Source: Clarkia xantiana subsp. parviflora (Eukaryota > Streptophyta > Magnoliopsida > Myrtales > Onagraceae). From it: a stretch of DNA of 64,000 nucleotides. The position numbers and the translations under genes are program-made. The notes under the pieces were generated by a model, which was given only the letters and a program-made list of their open reading frames with translations, had not been told where the DNA came from and did no database searches. Every line of letters starts with the position of its first letter. Position 1 is the first letter of the stretch. This document shows, in pieces, positions 47,117 through 58,360 of this stretch. The stretch is from positions 2,252,952 to 2,316,951 of the forward strand of contig JAPTYO010000002.1 in assembly GCA_036873135.1 (NCBI GenBank), given 5' to 3'.

Positions 47117-47285
47117 TTATTTAGCAGGGGAGGATGACTGAATTTTACTCATAAATTCATCGATAAATTTGGTAAAACATTTTGCAGCCTTACCTCCGCC
47201 TTTTGAACTGCATTATCAACCGCCTCTTTAAGCATTTCCTCGGTGTATAGTGTTTCCACAAGACGTGTTGGTTTCCTAGCATAAG

Positions 47286-47489
47286 TGTTGAAGTATTGAA
47301 GTTTGAGGACCTTTTTTCATCTTATTGATAGAATGGGGTTCATTTTATATCTTTACTAAAGTCAATTAGTTAGGCCGTTACGGTCTCAGTATAAATGCTT
47401 TCCTGTACATTACGATGATTTCGATGAAGTTTACTGAATGAAATTCCTTCAAGATTCTCTCCAATTGAGATCAGATTCCAGTTTGTTCA
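47286..47489 (+). repeat. 5' LTR of copia A
   Basis: 204 bp, from tgttgaagtattgaag to ccagtttgttca. Identical to the LTR at 52554-52757. Confidence 0.96.
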
Positions 47490-47501
47490 TGGTATCAGAG
47501 C
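47490..47501 (+). other. Primer-binding site of copia A
   Basis: tggtatcagagc, complementary in the usual way to the initiator-Met tRNA used by plant copia elements. Confidence 0.92.
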
Positions 47502-47610
47502 AAGTTCATCTCCTGGATTGCTCGCGATTGAGATTCGGATTTCGTTTCGTTGACTCCGCAATTGAGTTCTCGCGTTCCTGATTTCGTTGATTCCTTTCTT
47601 CAAATCAACC

Positions 47611-50600
47611 ATGGTGGGAGCTAATAATGATCAAAATTGGCCGCGTCTTAGTTCGTACAGTACTGCGCTCGTTGGAAATGTCGTACCAGCAGCAGGTGGC
47701 AACAACAATCCACCACCACTGTCACCGTTGCATCAACAGGGAGGCAATAATCCACCTCCACCAGGTTTTTCTGATCATCCTCATAATGCAAATCATAGTT
47801 TTGGAGATCACGGAATTGATGAACGGCTTTATATTCATCCATCGGAGACTCCTTCAACTCCACTTCTTGATTTCAAATTGATTGGTTGTGATAACTACCA
47901 GATTTGGCTTCGCCATATAACTGATGCACTAGTTGCTAAGAGTAAAATGTGTTTTGTGGATGGTACATTTCCTCGTGAGTCAGTGACAGAGTCTTTACGC
48001 ACCAAATGGGATAAGTGCAATGTGATAGTGAAAGGTTGGCTGATTGCATCTGTTGTCAAAGACATCAGTCATGGATTGATATATAATGCCACTGCAGTTG
48101 CTGTTTGGAATGATCTTAGGGAGAGATTCAATAAAGTGGATGGAACCAGGTTTTTTTTCAATTGACTCGAGAACTTTATCATATAAAACAAGGGACTGTG
48201 ACGATTGCAGATTTCTTTGGCAGTTTGAAAAGAATCTGGGAAGAACTTGCTGCAGCTGATGATGGTTGCCTCTGTGCTAATTGCATAGCTTCTCCTGCAG
48301 TTATTGCTAGTCGTGATAAGCAGAAATTGATGCAGTTTTTAAATGGTTTGAACGAGACCTTTTCAGCTGTAAGGACAAATCTCCTCATGATGCATCCGCT
48401 TCCCACATTAAATTTTGCCTATTCCGTGTTAGTGCAAGAAGATAGTCAAAGGCTAGTAGTTGGATCTATTTCAAGTGTTGCTGATTATGGAGCAACTCTA
48501 TACAGTTCTCATGCTCCTCAAAATGTTCAAAATCCTCAAATGGACATGTCAGTGGCACTATATTCAGGGAATGGAGCTGCTGGAACTTCATCAGGGAATT
48601 TCAAAGGGGGTAGAAGGATCTTTGTGTGTACTTATTGTGGAAGAAAAGGACACACGGAGGATAAGTGCTGGAAAAAGAATGGGCCCCCTGATTATATCAA
48701 GCAGAGATGGTCTGCAAATCAAGTTGAGTTTGTTGAGACTAGTTCTAACATGCAGCAGCAACATTTTCAGCAGCCACAACAGCAGCATTTTCAGCAGCAA
48801 ACACAACAATCTCAAGGGGTTCAATCTTCTCCTATGAATCAAGGGTTTACAAATGGATATGGTTCTTTAAATGCTGCTAATCTTCAAATACAGATACCCA
48901 GTTTGAGTCAGGAGCAAATGGCTTATATTGCACAGTGCTATAATCAGCAGCAACAGCATAGAGTCACTGATGCCCATATGGATGCAAAGGTGAATATGGC
49001 AGGTATGTACTTTTGTGGATCTGTTAGTGATTCAATACCAAATTCTTGGATCATTGATAGTGGCGCTACCCATCACATGACCTCGAAAAAGGACTGGCTT
49101 AGCAATGTGAAAGAAATCACTTTGGCTAAAAGAGTAGTTCATCTTCCAAACGGCCAGTCTTCTCCAGTTACTCACATTGGTTCATGCGCTGTAACTAAGT
49201 TGTTGACACTTGACTCTGTCCTCTATGCTCCAGAGTTTCATTACAATTTGATATCTGTCTCACACTGACAAAGGAGCTTGGCTTGTCAGTAACATATTTG
49301 TGTGACTTTGTCGTCTTTCAGGTCCCCCCATCTGGAGTGATAGTGGGGATTGGATTTCGTCGTGATGATTTGTATGTACTTGATGATCAAATAAAGAACT
49401 CGTTGCAACCAGGCTTTGGAGTTGGTGTGAAGCAGCAGAGGAATGAGATTCTTGCAGCAGCTACCTTGGACAATAAGAAGTCTCCTTTGAGAGATGCTTC
49501 CTTATGGCATAGACGTCTGGGTCACCCACCCTTGTCTCAGTTGAATGTTTTGTTTAAAGGAGCTTTGACAGAAAACTCTAAAGATTGTTATATCTGCCCT
49601 TTATCGAAGCAAACGAGACTACCATTTCCTTCTAGTTTTACGTACACAAAAGGTATCTTCGATTTGGTGCATTTAGACGTATGGGGGCCATATCGTGTAA
49701 GCACAATTGATGGTTTCAGATATTTCCTTACTGTAGTAGACGATTACAGTCGTTCTACCTGGGTTTATATGTTGCACAGTAAAGATGAGGTTGTGTTGCA
49801 CATCAAAAATTTCATCAATATGGTGAAAACTCAATTCCAGCGCATTGTAAAGATCTTTCGAAGCGATAATGGAACAGAGTTTTGTAACTCTTTCACTAAA
49901 GAGCTTTTCAGTTCTCTGGGCATTGTTCATCAGACCAGTTGTGTGTCCACACCGCAGCAGAATGGAGTGGCAGAGCGCAAACATCGACATCTCTTGAATG
50001 TTTCTCGTGCACTGAAATTGCAAGCTGCTGTACCTGATCGATTTTGGGGATATTGTGTTATGACAACATGCTACTTAATAAATTTTCTGCCATCTTCAGT
50101 TTTACAAGGAAGAATTCCTTTTGAAGTTCTCACTGGAAAGCATGTCAACCTTGATCATCTACGGGTGTTTGGTTCTCTATGTTTTGCTGTGGATGTTCAT
50201 AATCACGATAAACTGAAGCCCAGATCGATTCCTTCAGTGATGATGGGATACTCTCAAACGCAGAAAGGATATAGGTTGCTGGATCTTCGTTCTGAAACCT
50301 TATTCACCAGTAGAGATGTACAGTTCTATGAGGACATTTTTCCTTTTGGAACGTCTTTGGATATACCTGGAATAGTTCATCGAAGAGATTGGACTACTTC
50401 CATAAACTTCTTTGATGATGATGAAACCCCTCAGATTTTTTCTCCTTCAACAACAAATCCACTACCAGCTTCACCACCTCATTCTCATTCCCCAGTACAT
50501 CTAACTGAACCCAATGATGCATCTCAAGCTGCGCAGCAGCAACAGCAGCTGGTTCCTCATCAACAGAATACCACAGCTACAGTTCCACCTCGGAAATCCA

Positions 50601-52363
50601 GCAGAGCCAAAGCTACACCTGGATGGCAAAGAGACTATATTATGTCTTGCAATGCACTTGACTATGGTACTTTGTCACAATCTTATAGAAGTTTCCTTGG
50701 AGCTCTAGAAAAGATAAAAGAACCAGCCACTTTCTCAGAAGCATCTAGTGATCCTAACTGGGTGGAGGCCATGAAAGAAGAAATTGCTGCATTACAAGAG
50801 AATCGTACTTGGGAAATTGTTGAGCTGCCACAAGATAAAACCTCAATAGGATGCAAGTGGGTCTACTAGGCCAAATACAATTCAGATGGGACACTTGAAA
50901 GGTACAAAGCAAGATTGGTGGCAAAGGGCTATACACAACAAGAGGGTGTGGATTTCAAAGAGACTTTCTCCCCGGTTGTTAAAATGGTAACTGTGAGGCT
51001 AATTCTTACTATTGCAGCAGCACAAGGGTGGAAGTTGCATCAAATGGATGTGAGCAATGCATTTTTACAGGGTGACTTGTTCGAAGAAGTTTATATGGAT
51101 ATTCCTCTTGGTTTTGACAATGATCACCACCAGCTTAGCAGCAGTTGGAATGGAAAAAGGAGGAGGGTCTGTAAACTACTAAAGTCATTATATGGGCTCA
51201 AACAAGCTTCTCGTCAGTGGAACATCAAACTCACTGAATCTTTGCAGCTACATGGGTACCAGCAGAGCAAATACGACTACTCACTTTTCAGCAAAGTTGA
51301 AGGAGACCATCAGGTTCATGTTCTTGTCTATGTGGACGATCTTATGATTACTGGATCAGATGAGCAGATGATAAGAGACTTGAAGAGCTTTCTGAATCAG
51401 CATTTCAAGATTAAAGATCTAGGAACACTGAGATATTTTCTAGGTCTTGAAGTGGCTAGGTCCAAGGAAGGAATAGTGCTTAATCAACGAAAATACGCAC
51501 TTGAGCTTATTGCAGATGCTGGTCTCTTAGAAGGGAAAAGAGTTGATACCCCCATGGAGCAGAATTTGAGATTAACTTCAGTAGATTTTGACAAACAGTT
51601 TGAGCTAAACAAAGATGATAAACTGTTTGCAGATTCTGAACAATATAGAAGGCTAGTTGGAAGGTTGTTGTACCTCACTATGACAAGGCCGGATATAGCC
51701 TATTCAGTACGAAACCTAAGCCAGTTCGTTGAAACACCAAAGGAGTCACACTATAAAGCAGCAGTGAGAGTTGTTCGATATATCAAAACCAATCCAGGTC
51801 AGGGACTTTTATTTGCTGCAAATAATTCACTGAGCTCTATGGAAGCTTTCTGCGACAGTGACTGGGGAACATGCCCTTTAACTAGGAGATCCATAACAGG
51901 ATATTGCCTCAAATTGGGAACTGCTCTAGTTTCCTGGAAATCAAAGAGACAACACACAGTTTCTTTGTCAAGTGCGGAAGCCGAATACAGGAGCATGAGA
52001 ATGGTGACTCAAGAAATTGTGTGGATACAAGGGTTGTTGAAAGAGCTTGGATTTCCACTGAAGAATCCTACAAAGTTGTGCTGTGACAACAAAGCCGCGT
52101 TACAAATCACAGTAAATCCAATGTTCCACGAAAGAACGAAGCACATTGATATGGATTGCCACTTTACTCGAGATAAGATTGTTGATGGAACCATTATCAC
52201 AGACTACACGGCTTCAAAAGAACAGCTGGCTGATGTGCTGACTAAAGCATTGGGAAAGCAACAACATAATCAGCTTCTTGAAAAACTGGGAATTAAGAAT
52301 CTGCTTAAGAACAAGGAGAATGAAGAAGGGGAAGAAAGGTCGGGAAGAATGTTGAAGTATTGA
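47611..52363 (+). pseudogene. gag-pol polyprotein of copia A, three lesions
   Basis: The gag ATG is at 47611. In order one sees a gag domain, a zinc knuckle (CTYCGRKGHTEDKC, near 48630-48670), a protease with IDSGATHHMTS near 49055, integrase (an HRRLGH...CYICPL zinc site near 49510-49600, then HLDVWGPY, SDNGTEF and NGVAERKHRHLL), reverse transcriptase with YVDDL near 51335, and RNase H with [14 protein letters not shown] near 51855, ending ADVLTKALG. Lesions: a frameshift at the 8-T tract 48151-48158 in gag; a one-base shift near 49264 that meets TGA at 49266-49268 just after protease; and an in-frame TAG at 50867-50869 at the start of reverse transcriptase. Either shift could be a sequencing error at the base level; the TAG is more likely real. 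The element cannot make its full polyprotein as it stands. Confidence 0.93.
52322..52349 (+). other. Polypurine tract of copia A
   Basis: A purine-rich stretch (gaagaaggggaagaaagg and on) that ends directly at the right LTR. Confidence 0.8.
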
Positions 52364-52553
52364 AGTTTGAGGACCTTTTTTCATCTTATTGATAGAATGG
52401 GGTTCATTTTATATCTTTACTAAAGTCAATTAGTTAGGCCGTTACGGTCTCAGTATAAATGCTTTCCTGTACATTACAATGATTTCGATGAAGTTTACTG
52501 AATGAAATTCCTTCAAGATTCTCTCCAATTGAGATTAGATTCCAGTTTGTTCA
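52350..52553 (+). repeat. 3' LTR of copia A
   Basis: 204 bp; differs from the left LTR by G to A (acgatg to acaatg) and C to T (gatcag to gattag). It abuts the next LTR with no base between. Confidence 0.96.
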
Positions 52554-53345
52554 TGTTGAAGTATTGAAGTTTGAGGACCTTTTTTCATCTTATTGATAGA
52601 ATGGGGTTCATTTTATATCTTTACTAAAGTCAATTAGTTAGGCCGTTACGGTCTCAGTATAAATGCTTTCCTGTACATTACGATGATTTCGATGAAGTTT
52701 ACTGAATGAAATTCCTTCAAGATTCTCTCCAATTGAGATCAGATTCCAGTTTGTTCATGGTATCAGAGCAAGTTCATCTCCTGGATTGCTCGCGATTGAG
52801 ATTCAGATTTCGTTTCGTTGACTCCGCAATTGAGTTCTCGCGTTCCTGATTTCGTTGATTCCTTTCTTCAAATCAACCATGGTGGGAGCTAATAATGATC
52901 AAAATTGGCCGCGTCTTAGTTCGTACAGTACTGCGCTCGTTGGAAATGTCGTACCAGCAGCAGGTGGCAACAACAATCCACCACCACTGTCACCGTTGCA
53001 TCAACAGGGAGGCAATAATCCACCTCCACCAGGTTTTTCTGATCATCCTCATAATGCAAATCATAGTTTTGGAGATCACGGAATTGATGAACAGCTTTAT
53101 ATTCATCCATCGGAGACTCCTTCAACTCCACTTCTTGATTTCAAATTGATTGGTTGTGATAACTACCAGATTTGGCTTCGCCATATAACTGATGCACTAG
53201 TTGCTAAGAGTAAAATGTGTTTTGTGGATGGTACATTTCCTCGTGAGTCAGTGACAGAGTCTTTACGCACCAAATGGGATAAGTGCAATGTGATAGTGAA
53301 AGGTTGGCTGATTGCATCTGTTGTCAAAGACATCAGTCATGGATT
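52554..53345 (+). mobile_element. Truncated second copy of copia A in direct tandem
   Basis: The first 792 bp of the same element: LTR 52554-52757, primer site from 52758, and gag from its ATG at 52879. It stops abruptly at 53345, after which host sequence begins. Against the matching 792 bp of copy 1 it differs at two sites, both G to A in CG context. The LTR is identical to that at 47286. The rest of pol and the 3' LTR are missing. Confidence 0.93.
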
Positions 53346-53405
53346 AACACACACGATGGGAAAACTACATGTTCCTGCAGAGTAAGGATAGAACAATTAA
53401 CAAAT

Positions 53406-53645
53406 TAACAATTAACATAGAATCAATAATCCAAGATGAATCACTGACTGGAGCGGAGGATCACCCGAACAGAGATAAGCCAAAATCGTTCTTACTGTTT
53501 TGGAAAAGAGTACATCACAAGTTTATAAAGCAAAGAGCAACAGTGCACCGATGCATTATAATAATAATTAAACTTCTAATAATAACATACAAGTCCCTAT
53601 ATTATAGAAGCTAATAGTTTAGAGTACTAAACTATATTCTACACA
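53406..53645 (-). repeat. 3' LTR of copia B
   Basis: 240 bp, identical to 58361-58600. It contains the stop codon of the polyprotein. Confidence 0.95.
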
Positions 53646-56600
53646 CCACCCTTAAGAGCACCCTCTTCTTTACTGATGCCATTGTTCTTGGCAGAGATCG
53701 TATCTTGTTCTTCATGTCGTCCTTCACCCTCCAATCTCCCCTCTATTGGCTGTGGCAAATGATGAATGGGTGGAGCAAACAAATCATGAATGCCATATTG
53801 TCGAAGAAGAAAGAAGTGCTGCTTACCCCCTAAAGCCTTTGTCATCAAATCTGCCAGTTGATCTCTAGAGGCAACATAAGAAGGTGTCACAGTTTTATCC
53901 TGGATACGTTCACGAACAAAATGACAATCAATCTCAATGTGTTTGGTGCGTTCATGAAACATTGGGTGATTGGCAATCTGAATTGCTGATTTGTTGTCAC
54001 AATATAGACGAGAAGGAGTATGTTGCTCGAAACCCAGCTCTTGTAATAAGCCCCTTAGCCATATGATCTCTGAAACTGCGGCGCCAATGGAGCGATATTC
54101 AGCCTCTGCCGAAGAACGAGAGATCGTACTCTGTTTCTTTACTTTCCAAGAGACCATGGATGCTCCAAGTTGAACACAGTAACCGCTCAAAGATCTTCTA
54201 GTGAGAGGACAAGATGCCCAATCACTATCACAATAAACTGATAATTTGAGCAAGTTCTTTGCGGGAAAGAACATGCCCTGTCCAGGATGCAATTTTATGT
54301 ACCGAATAACACGTATGACAGCATCAAGATGAGACTTCTTGGGTTGGTGCATAAATTGACTTAATCGTTGTACCGAAAAAGAAATGTCAGGGCGAGTCAT
54401 GGTGATGTATAATAGACGTCCCACCAAACGCTTATATAAATCAGCATCATCAAGCAAAGAGTCTTCAGTATTTACCTGAAAAGATTGATCATATTCATAC
54501 GACGTCAACTTGAGATTTTGTTCCATCGGTGTTGGAGCTGGTTTAGCACTGAGTAATCCTGCATCCTCAATCAATTCGAGAGCGTATTTTCGTTGGTTAA
54601 TGACAATGCCCTCTTCTGAACGAGCCACCTCTATTCCAATAAAATATCGAAGTAAACCAAGCTCTTTTAACTTGAAATTTGCTGTGAGAATGGACTTGAG
54701 CTGCTGCATCATAGCTCGATTAGATCCTGTAATAAGCAAGTCATCCACATAGACTAGCAAGAAAACGGTTTGGTCGCCCTCCTTCTTCATGAATAAAGAA
54801 TAGTCAAATTTACTCTGAACATAGCCGTTGGAAAGTAATGTCGCAGTAAGTTTAAGATTCCATTGTCGGGATGCTTGCTTGAGCCCATACAAAGATTTCT
54901 TCAACTTGCAAACCAATGGCGGGATAGAGTTGGAACGAGAAAATCCTTGCGGAGGCTGCATATAAACATCATCATCTAAATCTCCTTGAAGAAAGGCATT
55001 ATTCACATCGAGTTGATCAATATCCCAACCACAAGAGGCGGCAAGTGCCAATATGGTTCGAATCGTGACCATCTTAGCCACTGGTGAGAAAGTCTCCGTG
55101 TAATCAATTCCTTCTTGCTGAGAATAACCTTTCGCAACTAAACGAGCTTTATACCTCTCTATTGATCCATCGGAGTTGTATTTTACCTTATAAACCCATT
55201 TGCAACCAATAGGTGTCTTTCCATCGGGCAAAGACACCAAATCCCATGTATCGTTCAACTGCATGGCATTAATTTCTGCACTCATAGCATCCCTCCATTT
55301 TGAATCCTTAGAAGCCTCTGCAAAATTCCGTGGTTCAGCAACCTTGGCGATCGCCCCTAAATAACAATGATATTGCGGTGAAATGCCATCATAAGAAACA
55401 GAATTGGCTAGAGGATATGGAGTGGTAGTTGCAACATTGGAATGTCGAGTACTACCACCAACAATAAAATCCTTATGCCAACTAGGTGCACGAACTGGGC
55501 GTGAACTACGACGCAGTGGAACAGGAACGTTTTCGGGCACTGAGTTGGGCATGTCGCAAGGCCCGGGGCTAGGTATGGGGCTGGGTGCGGTGTAGGACAT
55601 TGTCTCAAGTGTAGAAGTAGGAAGCTCCATAAAGGAATTAGCATCAGGCATTTCCATGGAGGTTAAACCAGAACCAATAGATCCATCATCAATAATAAGA
55701 GAACCCGGAGGGAAAAGTTGGATAGCAACAGCTCGTGTCATGGAGAAGGGAAAAATGTTCTCACGGAAGACAACGTCACGACTTACAAAAAAATATGAAT
55801 CCTGAATACTCAGCAGCAAATATCCCTTCTGAGTAGTGGAGTAACCCATTAAGACGGACGGAATAGAGCGAGGGGAAAATTTGTTTGCATTTTGTGGTTT
55901 CGTTGCAAAACAAAGGCATCCGAGAACACGTAGATGCATAATATGAGGAGGTTGTCCGAATAGCAATTCCATAGGTGATTTCCCTTGTAAAACAGTAGAG
56001 GGAAGACGGTTAATTAAGTAGCACGCAGTAAGAACACAATGCCCCCAATATTTGGTAGGAATCGAGCCTTGGAACTTGAGAGCTCGTGCCGTGTCAAGCA
56101 AATGACGGTGTTTACGCTCCGCCACTCCATTTTGTTGAGGAGTACCAACACAACTACTTTGATGAATGATCCCTTTACTATTCAGCAGAGAATTCACGTT
56201 ATCATTAAAAAATTCAGTCCCATTATCAGATCGAATGACTTTGACAACAGCTGAAAATTGTGTCTCCACCATACAAATAAAACTGCGAATCTGCATTGGT
56301 GTCTCTACTTTACTCTTCATCAAATAAACCCATGTACATCGTGTGTAATCATCCACAATTGTCAAGAAATAACGATGACCAGCATAAGTGGGAGTACGAT
56401 AAGGACCCCAAACATCCATATGTATTAATGCAAAAGGTGATGAAGCACGAGTACGGCTTACAGGAAAGACCAGCCTTGATTGTTTAGCCAAAGGGCAAAT
56501 ACTACAATCCTTAAAACAAGATTCTATAGACATTGAACTAGGAAGCATAGACAACTGCTTGAATTTGTTGAAAGAGACATGACCAAGTCTCATATGCCAC

Positions 56601-58294
56601 ATCATTCCAGAGTCAGGTGGTTGCACATCTCTAGAACCAGGTAGCTCTACCCCTGGCTGCTGTACAGCTGCTGCAAAATCCATCTTCTCAAAATCCATTG
56701 TCTTCATCACGTACAAGCCATCTACTTGTTTACCAATCAGTTTGACCCTCCCACTTGAGAGGTCCTGAAAGACAACCGAATCAGGAGAGAATATCGCACA
56801 ACAATCTAAGTCCGCTGTTAATTTTGAAATGGAAATCAAATTGTATTGAAAATCTGGCACCAACAGGACATTTTGTAAAGTCTGTCCATAACCCAAGCTG
56901 CTACACCCAATGTGAGTGACAATTGATTTCTCACCATTAGGTAAGCTAACAGAATTATACGCGGTATCATTAGGACGAATATCAGTCAAAAGACTCCGGT
57001 GAGAAGTCATGTGATTAGTTGCACCCGTGTCCACAATCCAATCAGTGTCATGAACAAAAGAAGTACCAGCAAAAGCAATTATACCTGCCATGTTCGCCTT
57101 CACTTCAGCTGGAGAATCCTTATGCATGAGTTGCAAAAGATGTTGAAGCTGTCCCACTTGTTGCTGAAGTTGCCCCACTTGTTTTGGAGTAATATTGAGT
57201 CCCGTTGGTACTGTAATGGAGTATGCAGAAACAGGAGTTTCAAATGCAGTATCCAGTTCAGATTTTTCTTCCATGGTGGTAACATTGTGTGCATATGGCC
57301 TTTTCACAGTAGTAAGTTTGCCTGCAGCTGCATCACGTTTTTTCTTAAAACATACATTCTCTTTATGGCCCTTCTTATTGCAATAGAAGCAAATCAGCTC
57401 ACGACCGATAGGACGGGATGGATATGCACTATACAATGCAGTGGCAGACTCCGTAAAAATCTCAGCAATAGGACCACCGGTAGCAACAGTACGTTGTTTC
57501 TCATCATTAGACAACATCGAGAAAGCTTGATTCAAGGTTGGCAAGGGTTTCATCAACAATATATGACTTCGAGCGTTGAAGTAGACCTCATTCATACCAA
57601 ATAGAAACTGCAGCAGTTTTTGAGTATCCATATGCTCAACAAATGCCTTTGAGTCATATAGAAGAGTTACAATAGAATCATATTCATCCCATAGTAGTCG
57701 TAGTCGAGAAAAGTATGTGGCAATGGAATCGGTACCCTGTTTAGCAAGACATATCTCCCTATGAAGATGAAATATTCGTGTTCCATCCACTTGATTGTAC
57801 AGCTGCTGCAAATCCTGCCACACAGAAAGTGCAGTAGGAGCATACACTAGACCAGTAGCAAGCTCCTTAGAAATCGAGTTCAGGAGCCAAGCTTTGACCG
57901 CAGCATTACAACGATCCCATCGCATAACATCATTGACAGCAACAGACTCTCTTATGCAAGTGCCATCAATAAAACACAACTTATTTTTGACTAGCAAACA
58001 ATCTTTGATAGATCTGCTCCACATAGCGTAGTTCGAAGATCCCGTAAGTTGATAGGATATGAGAACCGAACTTGTACCGTCTGAAGGGTGTAGGTACAGT
58101 TTATCATCCAAAGGATGCTGAACTTGCGGGTAGGAAGGGAACGAAGACGGAACTGCAGAATTTCCAGCAGCTGCAGCTATCGGAGATACAGGAATAAACT
58201 CTGCTGCAGCCGCTGCAGCTTCATTCTCTGAAATCGCCGGACGTGTGCCAAAGATGAAGCTCCCAGGTCCATGATTCGTCGGGTCAGAATCCAT
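53639..58294 (-). CDS. gag-pol polyprotein of copia B, intact
   Basis: A single uninterrupted frame of 1551 residues from the ATG at 58294 (MDSDPTN); the open frame extends further upstream, but this Met begins the gag-like sequence. Approximate residue positions: gag domain 60-290, zinc knuckle near 301 (CFYCNKKGHKENVC), protease with VDTGATNHMTS near 420, integrase zinc site near 570-620 (MRLGH, CSICPLAKQ), the integrase core with HMDVWGPY, SDNGTEF near 690 and NGVAERKHRHLL, reverse transcriptase with YVDDLLITG near 1181, and RNase H with YCDSDWASCPLTRRS near 1353, then SAEAEYRS and QLADLMTKALGG. All key motifs are present and no stop or shift is seen. Its final two codons lie inside the 3' LTR. 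By family it would make the particle protein and the enzymes that copy and insert the element. Confidence 0.95.
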   Translation of the reverse strand: MDSDPTNHGPGSFIFGTRPAISENEAAAAAAEFIPVSPIAAAAGNSAVPSSFPSYPQVQHPLDDKLYLHPSDGTSSVLISYQLTGSSNYAMWSRSIKDCLLVKNKLCFIDGTCIRESVAVNDVMRWDRCNAAVKAWLLNSISKELATGLVYAPTALSVWQDLQQLYNQVDGTRIFHLHREICLAKQGTDSIATYFSRLRLLWDEYDSIVTLLYDSKAFVEHMDTQKLLQFLFGMNEVYFNARSHILLMKPLPTLNQAFSMLSNDEKQRTVATGGPIAEIFTESATALYSAYPSRPIGRELICFYCNKKGHKENVCFKKKRDAAAGKLTTVKRPYAHNVTTMEEKSELDTAFETPVSAYSITVPTGLNITPKQVGQLQQQVGQLQHLLQLMHKDSPAEVKANMAGIIAFAGTSFVHDTDWIVDTGATNHMTSHRSLLTDIRPNDTAYNSVSLPNGEKSIVTHIGCSSLGYGQTLQNVLLVPDFQYNLISISKLTADLDCCAIFSPDSVVFQDLSSGRVKLIGKQVDGLYVMKTMDFEKMDFAAAVQQPGVELPGSRDVQPPDSGMMWHMRLGHVSFNKFKQLSMLPSSMSIESCFKDCSICPLAKQSRLVFPVSRTRASSPFALIHMDVWGPYRTPTYAGHRYFLTIVDDYTRCTWVYLMKSKVETPMQIRSFICMVETQFSAVVKVIRSDNGTEFFNDNVNSLLNSKGIIHQSSCVGTPQQNGVAERKHRHLLDTARALKFQGSIPTKYWGHCVLTACYLINRLPSTVLQGKSPMELLFGQPPHIMHLRVLGCLCFATKPQNANKFSPRSIPSVLMGYSTTQKGYLLLSIQDSYFFVSRDVVFRENIFPFSMTRAVAIQLFPPGSLIIDDGSIGSGLTSMEMPDANSFMELPTSTLETMSYTAPSPIPSPGPCDMPNSVPENVPVPLRRSSRPVRAPSWHKDFIVGGSTRHSNVATTTPYPLANSVSYDGISPQYHCYLGAIAKVAEPRNFAEASKDSKWRDAMSAEINAMQLNDTWDLVSLPDGKTPIGCKWVYKVKYNSDGSIERYKARLVAKGYSQQEGIDYTETFSPVAKMVTIRTILALAASCGWDIDQLDVNNAFLQGDLDDDVYMQPPQGFSRSNSIPPLVCKLKKSLYGLKQASRQWNLKLTATLLSNGYVQSKFDYSLFMKKEGDQTVFLLVYVDDLLITGSNRAMMQQLKSILTANFKLKELGLLRYFIGIEVARSEEGIVINQRKYALELIEDAGLLSAKPAPTPMEQNLKLTSYEYDQSFQVNTEDSLLDDADLYKRLVGRLLYITMTRPDISFSVQRLSQFMHQPKKSHLDAVIRVIRYIKLHPGQGMFFPAKNLLKLSVYCDSDWASCPLTRRSLSGYCVQLGASMVSWKVKKQSTISRSSAEAEYRSIGAAVSEIIWLRGLLQELGFEQHTPSRLYCDNKSAIQIANHPMFHERTKHIEIDCHFVRERIQDKTVTPSYVASRDQLADLMTKALGGKQHFFLLRQYGIHDLFAPPIHHLPQPIEGRLEGEGRHEEQDTISAKNNGISKEEGALKGGV

Positions 58295-58348
58295 GAAGAC
58301 TCGAACAAGACCGAGAAGGCAACAACAAGATAGACGAGAGAAATTACA

Positions 58349-58360
58349 GCTCTGATACCA
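58349..58360 (-). other. Primer-binding site of copia B
   Basis: On the minus strand tggtatcagagc directly follows the 5' LTR. Confidence 0.92.

Larger units (their letters stand above)
47286..52553 (+). mobile_element. Ty1/copia retrotransposon A, full length but defective
   Basis: A 5268-bp element: 204-bp LTRs with TG...CA ends, primer-binding site tggtatcagagc directly after the left LTR, gag-pol inside, and a purine-rich tract before the right LTR. The two LTRs differ at 2 of 204 positions, so it is young. The flanking base group on the left is ataag; no copy of it follows the right LTR because another LTR begins there. It lies in exon 3 of the broken minus-strand gene. Confidence 0.96.

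Noticed and set aside
57000..57604. 201-codon plus-strand frame within copia B
   Set aside because: It is antisense to the intact gag-pol frame and has no motif.
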